Made by a program: the position numbers and the translations under genes
The notes under the pieces: generated by a model
Database searches by the model: none
Told to the model about the DNA's origin: nothing
The model's input: only the letters and a program-made list of their open reading frames with translations
In this document: piece by piece, positions 28,749 through 39,968 of the stretch
How the letters are laid out: each line of letters starts with the position of its first letter
Position numbering within the stretch: position 1 is the first letter of the stretch
Origin: Streptomyces sp. man185
Lineage (GTDB): Bacteria; Actinomycetota; Actinomycetes; Streptomycetales; Streptomycetaceae
Assembly: GCA_002551355.1 (NCBI GenBank)
Contig: NTHE01000008.1
Location: 65,361-129,360 of the forward strand
Direction of reading: 5' to 3'
DNA: 64,000 bases

Positions 28749-29258
28749 ATGGCAGGCATGTCCTTCCTCCGCCGCCGTAGCGCCGCAACACCCGCGGGCC
28801 CGGACTTCGACGTCCTGGCCATGGATCCCGGGGACTGGCCCGGCAACCTCGGCGCCGGTCTGCTCCCCGCCCCCGACGGCAGCTGCCAGGGTGTCTTCCT
28901 CCGTTACGACCTGTACGGCGGCCGGGGCCCGGCAATGATCATCGGCAACCTCCCGGAGGGCTCGCCCGCCCGCGAGACCGAGGAGAGCCAGGTCCCCTTC
29001 GAGGTGGCCCAACTGCTCCTCGCCCTGGAGAACGACGAGCCGATCGAGGTCGTCAGCTCCGAGGACGTCCCCGTCATGCAGGGCGACAATCTGCTGATCG
29101 TCCGCCGCGTCAAGCTCTCCGAGAGCCGTATCGCCTGCGTCCAGTTCGACCGCAGCGACGGCGTCCTCGTGACCATCGCCAGCTGGGACCGGCCGATCAC
29201 CGACGACCTCTACACCCTGCTCAAGCCGCTGCCCGCAGAGCTGTTCCAGCAAGGCTGA
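28749..29258 (+). CDS. Conserved-type cytoplasmic protein of unknown function
   Basis: The product is 169 residues from 28749 (ATG at 28758 is also possible). The sequence MSFLRRRS..DFDVLAMDPGDWPGNLGAGLLP and a strand-rich C-terminal half with NLLIVRRVKLSESRIACVQFD indicate a folded soluble protein. There is no signal peptide or membrane segment. I do not recognise a characterised family. It has its own terminator and is not part of the flanking operons. Confidence 0.7.
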   Translation: MAGMSFLRRRSAATPAGPDFDVLAMDPGDWPGNLGAGLLPAPDGSCQGVFLRYDLYGGRGPAMIIGNLPEGSPARETEESQVPFEVAQLLLALENDEPIEVVSSEDVPVMQGDNLLIVRRVKLSESRIACVQFDRSDGVLVTIASWDRPITDDLYTLLKPLPAELFQQG

Positions 29259-29272
29259 AACGTATCTCCATA

Positions 29273-29297
29273 GGCCGCCCGCATATGCCGGGCGGCC
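29273..29297 (+). terminator. Strong Rho-independent terminator
   Basis: A 9-bp GC stem (29273-29281 with 29289-29297) and 7-nt loop CATATGC, followed by TCTTTCGTT. It ends the gene stopping at 29258. Confidence 0.8.
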
Positions 29298-29619
29298 TCT
29301 TTCGTTGTCCGGGGGTGGCATCCGGCCACTCCCCGCGCACCGTGGGCCGCCTTGCCGTATGCACCCCGTCCATGGCCGTCTGCGGCCCGCGGATCTCCCG
29401 GGCGGTCGACCGCCGGGTCGTGCCCCGGCTCACCGGCGCGCTCACCCTCTGTAGGGAGCAGGGCGCGCACCGCATCCTGCGCCTCGCCGAGGAGGCCGAC
29501 GGCGGCCCCGAAGGAACCACCGCCCCGGCGCGGCTGCTGGAGAAGATGGTCGGGGCCTCGGACGGCTGCTCGCGGCCCGCCGCGCGGCTCCTTCGCACGG
29601 CGGACCACGAGGTCGTGAA
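29298..29619. other. 322-bp stretch with no convincing gene
   Basis: Between the terminator and the geosmin synthase stop, a plus-strand frame (29369 onward, beginning MAVCGPRISRAVDRRVVPRL) stays open and runs antisense into the synthase 3' end. It has a plausible GC3 pattern but no ribosome-binding site and no family I recognise. It could be a gene remnant, a small protein, or chance in GC-rich DNA. Confidence 0.3.
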
Positions 29620-31899
<2,280 letters not shown>

Positions 31900-31917
31900 C
31901 TACCCTTCGGCCATACG

Positions 31918-31968
31918 GAGCACGCACAACGGCGATTAGTCACATGATCGCTTCGTTGGTGCGTGCTC
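31918..31968. promoter_or_regulatory. Long nested inverted repeat between the transglycosylase and geoA genes
   Basis: The outer arms 31918-31931 and 31954-31968 pair with a single bulge. An inner GCGAT/ATCGC stem encloses a 10-nt loop, giving about 19 bp of pairing in all. It lies 85 bp upstream of the geoA ATG and 58 bp after the upstream stop. It can be the transglycosylase terminator, a geoA operator, or a structured leader. Confidence 0.5.
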
Positions 31969-32025
31969 GGAAGGCGGTCGTTCAGGAACCGGTCGTTCGC
32001 TGTCGGCCGGTCGGTCGTCGGTCGC

Positions 32026-32691
32026 TCAGTAGGCGGAGTCGACGTTGTCGATCGAGCCGTACCGGTCCGCGGCGTAGTTGGCGGCGGCGGTGATGTTGGC
32101 GACCGGGTCGGTGAGCTTCTTCGGGGTGCCCTTGACGTGGTAGGCGTCGAAGGTGGGCTGGATCACCTGGAGGAGACCCTTGGAGGGAATGCCGTTCTGC
32201 GCGTTGATGTCCCAGTCGTTGACGGCGTTCGGGTTGCCGCTGGACTCGCGCATGATGTTGCGGTGCAGCCCCTCGTAGGAGCCGGGGATGTTCTTCTTCT
32301 CCATGATGTCGAGCGACTCGCGGATCCAGCCGTCGAGGTTGTCCGCGAACTTCTTGGGCGTGACGGCCTTGCGCTCGGTGGAGCGGTTGGCGGCCTGCTT
32401 CTCGGAGCGCGCCTTCTCGGCGGCCTTCTCAGCGGTGGCCTTGTCGGCGGCCTTCTTCGCGGCGGCTTCCTTGACGGCGTTCTCCTTGGCGGCCTTCTCG
32501 GCCGCGTCCTTCGCCGTGGGGACGCCCGCCGCGGCGACCGGCTCCACGGAGACGGAGGACCGGGTCGCGGTGGTCTGCGCTTCGCTCGGGCCGCCGGTGG
32601 CGGCTATGGCGGTGACGGAACCGGCCGCGACGAGCACGGCGGTGGCGATCTTGTGCGAGCGGGTGATGCGCAGGGTGGAGATGCGGGGCAT
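32026..32691 (-). CDS. Secreted lytic transglycosylase (SLT fold) with Lys/Ala-rich linker
   Basis: The product is 221 residues. A signal peptide spans about residues 1-39 (AVLVAAGSVTAIAATGGPSEA). Residues 60-108 form a Lys/Ala/Glu-rich, probably helical or coiled-coil wall-spanning linker. The C-terminal SLT domain contains IMRESSGNPNAVN with catalytic E149, then SKGLLQVIQPTF and NYAADRYGSIDNVDSAY. It cleaves peptidoglycan glycan strands outside the membrane. Similar Streptomyces enzymes act in growth and germination. Upstream 32692-32960 I found no confident riboswitch. Confidence 0.9.
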   Translation of the reverse strand: MPRISTLRITRSHKIATAVLVAAGSVTAIAATGGPSEAQTTATRSSVSVEPVAAAGVPTAKDAAEKAAKENAVKEAAAKKAADKATAEKAAEKARSEKQAANRSTERKAVTPKKFADNLDGWIRESLDIMEKKNIPGSYEGLHRNIMRESSGNPNAVNDWDINAQNGIPSKGLLQVIQPTFDAYHVKGTPKKLTDPVANITAAANYAADRYGSIDNVDSAY

Positions 32692-33167
32692 GCGTGAGCT
32701 CTTCCTATGGGGGACGGGCTTCGCGGCCTTCGCGCCGCGTCGGCAGGAACCGGGTAGTCCGGGCCGCGGTCGCCGATGGGCGATCGACGCTGGCTCGAAC
32801 TCGGTGCTTGCCGGGATCCATGGTTAGCGGGCACCGACATAGGAAGCAATGACCGCCTTTACTACTCTTCATCGTGAGATGCCAATTTATGAGCCATATG
32901 GGCGGTTCGTTACGCCGGACGGGAGGACTCGCGCCTACTACCGGAGGCCGTAGGTGACGTGGGTCTCGTGGCGGGCCTCACCCGCGAAGGACCCTGGAAC
33001 GACACAGGGTCAGCGTCCGGTCACCGAACGCACGACAGCGCGCCGCGGGATCCGGTGTGTCGGCACCGGGTCCCGCAGCGCGCTTCTTCACAGTGGTCTG
33101 GTCACTGTGGTCTTCGATGGGCAGGCGCCGGGCCTGCCCTGTTGGCCGGTATGGGCGTCGTCCCGCC
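32692..33167. other. 476-bp intergenic region
   Basis: This region holds the leader of the transglycosylase gene, including an AT-richer patch at 32850-32905 that may contain its promoter. It also contains the hairpin at 33038-33083 downstream of the APH-fold gene. Open frames here have poor codon structure, and I call no gene. Confidence 0.6.
33038..33083 (-). terminator. 20-bp hairpin downstream of the APH-fold gene
   Basis: Arms 33038-33057 and 33064-33083 pair with two non-canonical positions around a 6-nt loop. Confidence 0.7.
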
Positions 33168-34304
33168 TCAGCGGGTGCCGACCGCCGCCCGCACCGCCCT
33201 CCGCGCCATCGCGCAGTCGTCGTGCAGCCTCCGCAGCAGTAGCCGCTGCTCCTCGCCCGAGGAGAGCGCGCCGGGGCGGTCCTGCCCCGCACCCACCGAG
33301 GGCGCTTCCCGCATGGTGCGCTGGACCGCCGTCTCGTAATTGCGGATCTCGCGGGTCAGCACCAGCATCAGGTTCACCAGGAACGCGTCCCGCGCGGCCG
33401 GGCCCCTGGACTGGGCCAGCTGACTGATCTGGCGTCGCGCCACCGGGGCGTCGCCCAGCACCGCCCACAGCGTCGCCAGGTCGTACCCCGGCAGATACCA
33501 GCCGGCGTGCTCCCAGTCGACGAGTACAGGACCGGTCGGCGACAGCAGGATGTTGGAGAGCAGCGCGTCTCCGTGGCAGAACTGCCCCATGCCCTGCCGG
33601 CCGCCCGCATGGGCCAGACCGTGCAGCAGCTTCTGGAGGTCACCGAGATCACGGTCGGTGAACAGCCCGAGCTCGTGGTAGCGGGAGATCCGCGAGGCGT
33701 AGTCGAGCGGTGCCTCGAAGAGTCCGGGCGGCGGCCGCCAGGCGTTCACCCGGGCGATCGCGCCCAGCGCCGCGCGGATGTCGGCCCGCGGCGGCGCCTC
33801 CGCCGGGTGCCGGGTGAGGGCGGCGACCCGGCCGGGCATCCGCTCGATCACCAGCGTGCAGTTCTCCGGATCCGCCGCGATCAGCCGGGGCACCCGAACC
33901 GGGGGGCGGTGCCGGACGAACGCGCGGTACGCCGCTATTTCGTGCCGGAACCGCTCGGTCCACGCCGGCGAGTGGTCCAGTAAACACTTCGCGACGGCGG
34001 TCGCCCGCCCGGTCGTTCCGACGATCAGGACCGAACGGCCGCTGCGGCGCAGCACCTGGACCGGGTTGAACTCGGGGCAGATGCGCTGCACGGAGGCGAT
34101 GGCCATCCGCACCTGCGCGCCCTGGGGCCCGGACAGGTCGATCCTTCCGCTGAGCGGTCCGGTGCCCGGTCCCTGGACCCGTCGGGCCCGGCCCGGACCC
34201 TGCGCCGGCGCGCCGGCGTGAGGAGCGAGATAGGGCCCGCCGCCCGCGCCCATCGGGCGGAGCGGACGGGGCGGGGCAGACACGGAGGACGATGCTGTGT
34301 ACAT
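33168..34304 (-). CDS. Aminoglycoside-phosphotransferase-fold kinase
   Basis: The product is 378 residues from the ATG at 34304; the frame is open further upstream, but that part is low-complexity. The Brenner motif [15 protein letters not shown] supplies the catalytic Asp and metal-binding Asn, followed by VLVDWEHAG with the metal-binding Asp. The N-terminal lobe has [18 protein letters not shown]. Such proteins phosphorylate small hydroxyl substrates; many in Streptomyces are not resistance enzymes, and no aminoglycoside cluster is nearby. It is divergent from the NsdA-like regulator gene. Confidence 0.85.
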   Translation of the reverse strand: MYTASSSVSAPPRPLRPMGAGGGPYLAPHAGAPAQGPGRARRVQGPGTGPLSGRIDLSGPQGAQVRMAIASVQRICPEFNPVQVLRRSGRSVLIVGTTGRATAVAKCLLDHSPAWTERFRHEIAAYRAFVRHRPPVRVPRLIAADPENCTLVIERMPGRVAALTRHPAEAPPRADIRAALGAIARVNAWRPPPGLFEAPLDYASRISRYHELGLFTDRDLGDLQKLLHGLAHAGGRQGMGQFCHGDALLSNILLSPTGPVLVDWEHAGWYLPGYDLATLWAVLGDAPVARRQISQLAQSRGPAARDAFLVNLMLVLTREIRNYETAVQRTMREAPSVGAGQDRPGALSSGEEQRLLLRRLHDDCAMARRAVRAAVGTR

Positions 34305-34535
34305 GGGCGAGACAGATCCCTTCGTGCGCCGACAAGGTACGTGCGCCAACCCGGCCGACGGCCGTTCGGCACCCTGGGGAGTACCTAGGGCTGCCGGGCG
34401 GGGTGGCGCACTCCTACCTGACAACGGGTCGCGGGTGGCAGACCATCTGGCGGACCCTGGCGAACCCTGGCGAATAGTCACAGCGCATCTGACATGGGGT
34501 TAGTGTCAAGTCAGCCGAGAACCTGGGGGCTTGAA

Positions 34536-36023
34536 GTGACCGGAGAACCCAACACCCGCCTCAACGACCTGTTCGGCCTGGCCGGCTGGTCCAAGGGTGA
34601 ACTCGCGAGAATGGTGAACCGGCAGGCGGCGGCCATGGGCCACCCGCAGCTGGCCACCGACACCTCGCGTGTCAGGCGCTGGATCGACATGGGGGAGTCC
34701 CCCCGTGATCCCGTGCCCGAAGTGCTGGCAGCTCTGTTCACCGAGCGGCTCGGCCGTGTCGTGACCATCGAGGACCTCGGGTTCGGCCGACGCGGGCGTG
34801 TGGGGAAACGGCGTGACTCCGGGACGGAATGCAATCCCGATCAATTGCCGTGGGCGCCCGAACGGACGGCAGCGGTCCTCACCGAATTCACGGGAATGGA
34901 CCTCATGCTCAACCGACGCGGCTTGGTGGGTGCGGGCGCCGCGCTCGCCGCCGGCTCAACCATCGCCGGCCCCATGTACGACTGGCTGCACAGCGACCCC
35001 GCTCTGGCGGCCGACGCTCCACGTACCAACGATCCCCTGCACGCCGATCCCGCCGGTTTCGACCGGTACGAGGCCGCGCCGGTCGGCTCCGAGGAGATCG
35101 AGGCACTGGAGCACTCGGTCGAGGTCTTCCGCGCCTGGGACGCGTCCCGGGGCGGCGGACTCCAGCGCAAGGCGGTCGTGGGCCAGCTCAACGAGGTGGG
35201 CGGCATGCTCGCCTACCGCCACCCCGACCATCTCCAGCGTCGCCTGTGGGGCGTCGCCGCCAACCTCGCCGTCCTGGCGGGCTGGATGTCCCACGACGTC
35301 GGCCTCGAACCCACCGCCCAGAAGTACTTCGTCATCGCCGCCCACGCGGCCCGCGAGGGCGGCGACCGGCCGCGCGCCGGAGAGGCGCTCTCCCGGGCGG
35401 CACGCCAGATGGTGCACCTGGGCCGCCCCGACGACGCACTCGACCTGATGAAGCTCGCCAAATCCGGCTCCGGCGACGAGACCCTGCCCCGTACGCAGGC
35501 GATGCTGCGCACCATCGAGGCCTGGGCGCAGGCGTCGATGGGCCGCGGCCAGGCCATGCGGCGCACCCTCGGCGAGGCCGAGGAGCTCTTCGTCTCGGAC
35601 AAGGGCGATGTCCCGCCGCCCAGTTGGATGCAGATGTTCGACGAGGCCGACATGCACGGCATGCAGGCGCTCGCCTTCCGCACGCTGGCCGAGCACGACC
35701 CGGGAGCGGCGATCATCGCGCAACGCCATGCCAAGCAGGCGCTGGAGCTGCGGATCAACGGACGCCAGCGGTCGAAGATCTTCGACTACATCTCCCTCGC
35801 CTCGGCCTGCTTCATCGCCAACGACCCCGAGCAGGCCGACCGTTACGCCCGGCTCGCACTGGTGTCGATGGGGGAGACCTCCTCGCACCGCACCTGGGAC
35901 CGGCTCCGCGAGATGTACCGGCTGACCGGCCAGTTCGCCGGATACGCCGGGATCCAGGATCTGCGCGAGGAGATCGAGCTCTCGATGCCGAGCCAGAAGA
36001 AGGCCAGGGACACGCAGATCTGA
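34536..36023 (+). CDS. NsdA/NsdB-like regulatory protein with TPR-type helices
   Basis: The product is 495 residues from the GTG at 34536; the ATG at 34494 would add 14. The N-terminal about 90 residues resemble an XRE-like region (LNDLFGLAGWSKGELARMVN, TSRVRRWIDMGESPRDPV). LMLNRRGLVGAGAALAAGS follows, then a long helical TPR-like C-terminal half. This architecture is that of Streptomyces NsdA-type proteins, known as negative regulators of sporulation and antibiotic synthesis. The assignment to that family is from memory of its N-terminal motif; exact orthology is not claimed. The promoter has short repeats (CCCTGGCGAA). Confidence 0.75.
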   Translation: MTGEPNTRLNDLFGLAGWSKGELARMVNRQAAAMGHPQLATDTSRVRRWIDMGESPRDPVPEVLAALFTERLGRVVTIEDLGFGRRGRVGKRRDSGTECNPDQLPWAPERTAAVLTEFTGMDLMLNRRGLVGAGAALAAGSTIAGPMYDWLHSDPALAADAPRTNDPLHADPAGFDRYEAAPVGSEEIEALEHSVEVFRAWDASRGGGLQRKAVVGQLNEVGGMLAYRHPDHLQRRLWGVAANLAVLAGWMSHDVGLEPTAQKYFVIAAHAAREGGDRPRAGEALSRAARQMVHLGRPDDALDLMKLAKSGSGDETLPRTQAMLRTIEAWAQASMGRGQAMRRTLGEAEELFVSDKGDVPPPSWMQMFDEADMHGMQALAFRTLAEHDPGAAIIAQRHAKQALELRINGRQRSKIFDYISLASACFIANDPEQADRYARLALVSMGETSSHRTWDRLREMYRLTGQFAGYAGIQDLREEIELSMPSQKKARDTQI

Positions 36024-36079
36024 CCCCGCTCCGCCGCGCCGCTCCGCGCTCCTTCACGCCCTGATACGTCCGCGCTCCC

Positions 36080-37510
36080 TCACGCCCCGATACGGGCGAT
36101 CAGCACGCACGCGTCGTCCAGGCGCTCGGTCCCGCCGAACTCCTCGACGACGCTCCGGACGCACTCCTGTGCCGTACGGGCCTCTGCGAACCGAGGGGCG
36201 AGGGCGAGCAGCGCCTCCGGGCCCGCACCCCGGTCGTCGCGTCGTGTCAGGCCGTCGGTGTGCAGAACGAGCACGTCGCCGGGGAACAGCCGTACCTCGT
36301 CCTGTTCGAAGACGGTCCGGGGCGCGGCGCCCAGCAGCATCCCGTCCGGCGGCGGCAGGAGCCGTCCCGAACCGCCGCGGCAGAGCAGCGGCGCGGGGTG
36401 CCCGGCCTGTGCCCAGGAGAGAAGGGAGTTCTCGGGGTCGAAGCGGCAGCACAGGGCACTGCCCAGCGCGGGCTGTATCGACGTTTCCAGCAGCTGGTTG
36501 AGGTGTCCCATCAGCGCGCCCGGCTCGATGCCGGCGACGGCCATGCCGCGCAGTGCGCCCAGCATCATCGCCATCGCCGAGGTGGCGGGGATGCCGTGCC
36601 CGGTGAGGTCGCCGACGGTGAGCAGGGTGCGCCCGTCCGGCAGCTCCATCGCGTCGTACCAGTCGCCGCCGATGAGCCCGCTCGACGCGGAGGGGAGGTA
36701 GTGCGCGGCGATGTCCAGGGCGCCCGGGCCCTGAGGCGGGAGACGCAGCGATCCGCGCCACGGCGGCAGAACGGTCTCCTGGAGCTCCACGGCCATGCGG
36801 TGCTCGGTGCGCTCGATGTGCTCCGCGCGCCGTACCGACGCGCGGCTCCTGCTCACGGCCTGCTCGCCGCGGCGCAGCTCGCTGACGTCCCGCAGAACAG
36901 CCCACATGGAGGCGGTGCAGCCCTCGGCGTCGAGGACCGGCTCGCCCGTCATGTGCAGCGTGCGCGTGTCGCCGTCGGGGCGCGTGATGCGGAACTCGCC
37001 GTCCATCGGACGGCCGTCGACGAGGCAGCCCGTCACCATGGTGGTCAGCACCGGCTGGTCCTCGGGCAGCAGCACGGACGGCAGGTCGTCCAGGGAGAGG
37101 GGCGCGGAGCCGGGCGGCCTGCCGAAGATCTCGTACAACTCCTCGGACCAGCTGCACTCGTCGGTGAGGAGGTTCCACTCGGCGCTGCCCACCCGGTTCA
37201 GCAGGGAGCCGGACCTCGCCCCGTCAGGCTCCTCGTCGTCCCGGGGGGCGGAGTCCTCGGCACGCGGGCCCGGCAGGCCCGCCCTGAGCTGGCCCAGGTG
37301 TTCGTCGAGGTCGTCCAGGTGGTGCACGGCCAGCTCGCACAGGGCACGCTGCCAACGCAGCTGCGGGTCGTCCTCGTCGAACACGTCGGCGTCCCGCCGC
37401 ACGGCGTCCACGTCACCGCGCAGCCGTCGCGTCCGGTGGATCAGGTCGTCGACGGCGTCATGCGCGGGAAGCTGTGGTGCGGGGCGGTCCGCGAAGAGGG
37501 GGGACGGCAT
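36080..37510 (-). CDS. PAS domain plus PP2C/SpoIIE-type serine phosphatase
   Basis: The product is 476 residues; the ATG at 37510 follows GGAG by seven bases. N-terminal helices (about 1-95) are followed by a PAS fold (WNLLTDECSWSEELYEIFGR to WAVLRDVSEL). The RsbU/SpoIIE phosphatase domain contains GGDWYDAMELPDGRTLLTVGDLTGHG, with metal-binding aspartates, and LDDACVLIARIG at the end. It probably dephosphorylates an anti-sigma antagonist in response to a PAS-sensed signal. No sigma or anti-sigma gene is adjacent. Confidence 0.92.
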   Translation of the reverse strand: MPSPLFADRPAPQLPAHDAVDDLIHRTRRLRGDVDAVRRDADVFDEDDPQLRWQRALCELAVHHLDDLDEHLGQLRAGLPGPRAEDSAPRDDEEPDGARSGSLLNRVGSAEWNLLTDECSWSEELYEIFGRPPGSAPLSLDDLPSVLLPEDQPVLTTMVTGCLVDGRPMDGEFRITRPDGDTRTLHMTGEPVLDAEGCTASMWAVLRDVSELRRGEQAVSRSRASVRRAEHIERTEHRMAVELQETVLPPWRGSLRLPPQGPGALDIAAHYLPSASSGLIGGDWYDAMELPDGRTLLTVGDLTGHGIPATSAMAMMLGALRGMAVAGIEPGALMGHLNQLLETSIQPALGSALCCRFDPENSLLSWAQAGHPAPLLCRGGSGRLLPPPDGMLLGAAPRTVFEQDEVRLFPGDVLVLHTDGLTRRDDRGAGPEALLALAPRFAEARTAQECVRSVVEEFGGTERLDDACVLIARIGA

Positions 37511-37820
37511 CTCGTACTCCGATACAGGCGCGGCCGAGCCGGTTCTGAAGGGTGGACCGCTACCGACTGTCGCACAGGCCATGGCGGGCCGTAAGGGATT
37601 TGGCAACACTCGATGCGTTGTTGCGTCTGGCATGTGCCAGCGGCTCTCCGGGCCGGTGAAAATCCGAACAGGCTTGCGCGTGGGGCGCGTTGGCCGGGTG
37701 ACTCCGGACGCTTGAGGGGGCGGGAATGCGGAGAGCCGGACCCGCGTTACGTCACCAGAACGAAAACGAATCCCATTCCCGATAGGGGAGTGGGGTCGGC
37801 AGAGACATCGGGAGGCGCCC
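37511..37820. other. 310-bp divergent promoter region
   Basis: It separates the phosphatase from the L33 gene. It contains an AT-containing patch at 37605-37625 with a GCAAC/GTTGC inverted pair, and a possible Zur-like half site at 37762-37780. I see no gene. Confidence 0.5.
37762..37780 (+). promoter_or_regulatory. Possible Zur-type site upstream of L33
   Basis: GAAAACGAATCCCATTCCC lies about 40 bp before the L33 start. The left half looks like the GAAAACGA half of actinobacterial Zur boxes; the right half is degenerate. Zinc-free L33/L31 genes are typically Zur-controlled, which is the main support. Confidence 0.3.
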
Positions 37821-37985
37821 ATGGCACGCAGCGAGACCAGGCCTGTCGTCACCCTCCGGTCCACCGCCGGAACGGGCAGCAGCTACGCGACACGCAAGAA
37901 CCGCCGCAACAACCCCGACCGGCTGGAGCTCCGCAAGTTCGACTCCGCCGCCGGCCGGCACGTCCTGTTCCGCGAGGTCCGCTGA
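37821..37985 (+). CDS. rpmG: 50S ribosomal protein L33, zinc-free form
   Basis: The product is 54 residues: [20 protein letters not shown], then [20 protein letters not shown] and a basic tail. The L33 core is clear and the four zinc-ligand cysteines are absent, so this is the C-minus paralogue. GGGAGG precedes the ATG. In actinobacteria such copies replace zinc-binding L33 under zinc limitation. The L31B gene follows 64 bp downstream. Confidence 0.92.
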   Translation: MARSETRPVVTLRSTAGTGSSYATRKNRRNNPDRLELRKFDSAAGRHVLFREVR

Positions 37986-38049
37986 CCACCCGGAAGAGGC
38001 CCGTCACCCTGTACGCCACCGCTGTCCGCGGTGAGGAAGGAACGCATCG

Positions 38050-38310
38050 ATGAAGTCCCGTATCCACCCCGTGTCCCGTCCCGTGGTCTTCCGCGACCGC
38101 GCGGCCGACGTCGCCTTCCTGACCCGCTCGACCGCCGACTCCGGCGAGCGCGTGGAGTGGGAGGACGGCAGCACCTACCCCGTCATCGACGTCGAGACCT
38201 CGTCGGCGAGCCACCCGTTCTACACCGGTGGCCGTCAGGTGCTCGACACGGCGGGCCGCGTCGAGCAGTTCCGGCGCCGCTACGGCACCGGCGAGACGGC
38301 CGGTGGCTGA
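38050..38310 (+). CDS. rpmE2: 50S ribosomal protein L31 type B, zinc-free
   Basis: The product is 86 residues. [31 protein letters not shown] and [11 protein letters not shown] are typical of type B L31, and no CxxC motif is present. AGGAA is upstream. With L33 it forms a likely zinc-starvation ribosome-remodelling unit. It is followed by a nested hairpin. Confidence 0.94.
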   Translation: MKSRIHPVSRPVVFRDRAADVAFLTRSTADSGERVEWEDGSTYPVIDVETSSASHPFYTGGRQVLDTAGRVEQFRRRYGTGETAGG

Positions 38311-38339
38311 CCGAACGCGAGCTGGCCAGGGTAGAGCCG

Positions 38340-38381
38340 GGGAATCCGTGCCGTGGATCACATCCAAGGGAGCGGATTCCC
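38340..38381 (+). terminator. Nested hairpin after the L33-L31 pair
   Basis: Outer stem GGGAATCCG (38340-38348) pairs with 38373-38381; an inner TGGAT-CAC-ATCCA hairpin lies between. Confidence 0.55.
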
Positions 38382-38423
38382 GGGAACGCCCGAGGATGGT
38401 TTATCGTTCATCTATAAGTGGGT

Positions 38424-38452
38424 GTGAGGGGGACAGTGTCCCCGGGCCTCAC
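38424..38452. other. Palindromic hairpin of unknown role
   Basis: GGGGACA and TGTCCCC flank one base at 38429-38443, inside an outer GTGAGG/CCTCAC pair. It sits between the ribosomal protein genes and the convergent DUF1275 gene and may be a second terminator. Confidence 0.35.
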
Positions 38453-38531
38453 CTGTAGCCCATGGGGAAGATCGCACCGCGAAGCCCCATGGAGCCCTCC
38501 GCCGAGAGGCGACCGCCCTTCACGCCCGCAC

Positions 38532-39281
38532 TCAAGCCGCCCCGGCTGGATTCCCCCGATCCGGCCGGGGCTTCCCCTTGCCCGGCCGGAACCGGCCGCC
38601 CCGGCCCGGAAGCGTCTCCAGGACCAGTGCGCCGGCCGCCATCACCGCCGCCCCCAGCGCGGCCCCGGGGCTCCACCACCGCTCGGCCAGCGCCGCGACC
38701 GCCGCCCCCGCCACCACCGCGGCCAGGCGACCCAGCACCCACCCGTCCCCGCCGCGCAGCTCCCGCAGCGCCACTCGACCCGCGAGCGAGGTCAGCGTCC
38801 CGGTGAAGTAGTTCGTCGGCGTCACCCGGACGCGCCCCTGGACGCCCATCGCCACCGCCACCAGTGCCAGCAGCCCGAGCCGGTCCCCGTACGACGTGAC
38901 CAGCTCCAGCCCCCACAGCACGGCCGCCGCCCCCAGCAGGACGACCTCCGCCCCCAGCAGCAGCGGGACCCCGGGTGCCCGCCGTCCGGCCATCAGCGCG
39001 CCCGCCGCCACCCCGCAGAAGTAGGCCCCCAGAGCCACGGCCACCTTCAGCGCCACGCCGTCCTCGCCCGCGCCGGCGGCCGAAGCCCCGAGCAGCACCA
39101 GATTCCCGGTCATCACGCCGGCGAAGACCTGTCCCACGCACAGGAAGACGAACGCGTCCGCCGCCCCGGAAGCCGCGGACAGGAGAAGCAGCGCCCCCTC
39201 GCCGCGCCGGGGCACAGCACCGGCCCCGGACGGCCGGGAGGAAGGCGGGGACGGCGGAGGCGCCGGGGGAGCGGTGGACAC
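38532..39281 (-). CDS. DUF1275 (YoaK-type) membrane protein
   Basis: The product is about 249 residues if the GTG at 39281 is used; the frame extends upstream to 39362, and the true start is uncertain because no strong ribosome-binding site is visible. The family signature GAADAFVFLCVGQVFAGVMT, GNLVLLG and the later VTPTNYFTGTLTSL are clear. About six hydrophobic helices indicate an inner-membrane protein. The family's transported substrate or role is not known. Confidence 0.85.
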   Translation of the reverse strand: MSTAPPAPPPSPPSSRPSGAGAVPRRGEGALLLLSAASGAADAFVFLCVGQVFAGVMTGNLVLLGASAAGAGEDGVALKVAVALGAYFCGVAAGALMAGRRAPGVPLLLGAEVVLLGAAAVLWGLELVTSYGDRLGLLALVAVAMGVQGRVRVTPTNYFTGTLTSLAGRVALRELRGGDGWVLGRLAAVVAGAAVAALAERWWSPGAALGAAVMAAGALVLETLPGRGGRFRPGKGKPRPDRGNPAGAA

Positions 39282-39369
39282 CCGAGCATTCTCGGCATCC
39301 GCCGCTCCCGGACCGGCGCGTCGCCCGTGCCGCGGCGCGCCGCGGCACGACGCCCCGGCCACGCGCCGA

Positions 39370-39870
39370 TCACACCGTCTCGTGGAGGTCCTTCGCGTAG
39401 TGCTCGATCGCCCGCCGGTACCGCTGGACGGACGGGTCCTGGCTGGTCGTGGCCGTCAGCTCCAGCAACAGCCGCGTCGCCTCGTGGTGCTCGCCGGTGT
39501 TGAACAGGGCCATCGCCAGGAACGTCCGCAGCGCGCCGTCGTCCGGGAACTCCTCGACGCCCCGGCGCAACGTCTCCACCGCCTGCCCGTACCGGCCGAG
39601 GACCCGGTACGTACTGCCCAGCCCCAGCAACGCCCCGCGCCGGTCCTCCGCGGTGAGTTCCGGACGGGCCAGAGCGCGCTCGTAGTACGGCACCGCCTCC
39701 GACTCCAGACCCAGCACATCGTGGATCCACGCCGTCCGGACGGCCACCTCGGCGTCGCCCGGATATTCGGCGGTCATGGCGAGCAGCCGACTGCGCGCCT
39801 CTTCGGGCCGGCCCTCCTCACGCAACCGGTCGGTCTCCTTCAGCAGGTCCCTCTTCTTGTCTGCGCTCAT
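39370..39870 (-). CDS. Small tetratricopeptide-repeat protein
   Basis: The product is 166 residues from the ATG at 39870 (MSADKKRDLLKETDRLREEG). Three to four TPR-like helical pairs are visible, for example EEARSRLLAMTAEYPGDAEV, AVPYYERALARPEL and GQAVETLRRGVEEFPDDGAL. It has no signal peptide and is probably a cytoplasmic scaffold. The gene ends 88 bp upstream of the DUF1275 start on the same strand, so the two may be cotranscribed. Confidence 0.82.
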   Translation of the reverse strand: MSADKKRDLLKETDRLREEGRPEEARSRLLAMTAEYPGDAEVAVRTAWIHDVLGLESEAVPYYERALARPELTAEDRRGALLGLGSTYRVLGRYGQAVETLRRGVEEFPDDGALRTFLAMALFNTGEHHEATRLLLELTATTSQDPSVQRYRRAIEHYAKDLHETV

Positions 39871-39968
39871 GCGCACATCGTCGCAGGCGGGCGCGGACGG
39901 CCGGACGAGATTTCGCTCCATCACCCGCCCAGGCGTGTGTTCCGGCCGGGCGGGGGCATCTGTCGGCC

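Noticed and set aside
32692..32960. c-di-AMP (ydaO) riboswitch upstream of the transglycosylase gene, as known for some Streptomyces wall hydrolases
   Set aside because: GCTAACC and GGTTCC fragments are present, but the ordered ydaO motifs and pairing could not be assembled.
33092..33106. Second DasR-like box AGTGGTCTGGTCACT
   Set aside because: It is 15 nt, lacks the central TCTAGA symmetry and lies downstream of a gene, next to a terminator.
32954..33427. 157-residue plus-strand ORF
   Set aside because: It is antisense to the APH-fold gene, with Arg/Pro/Ala-rich composition typical of a shadow frame.
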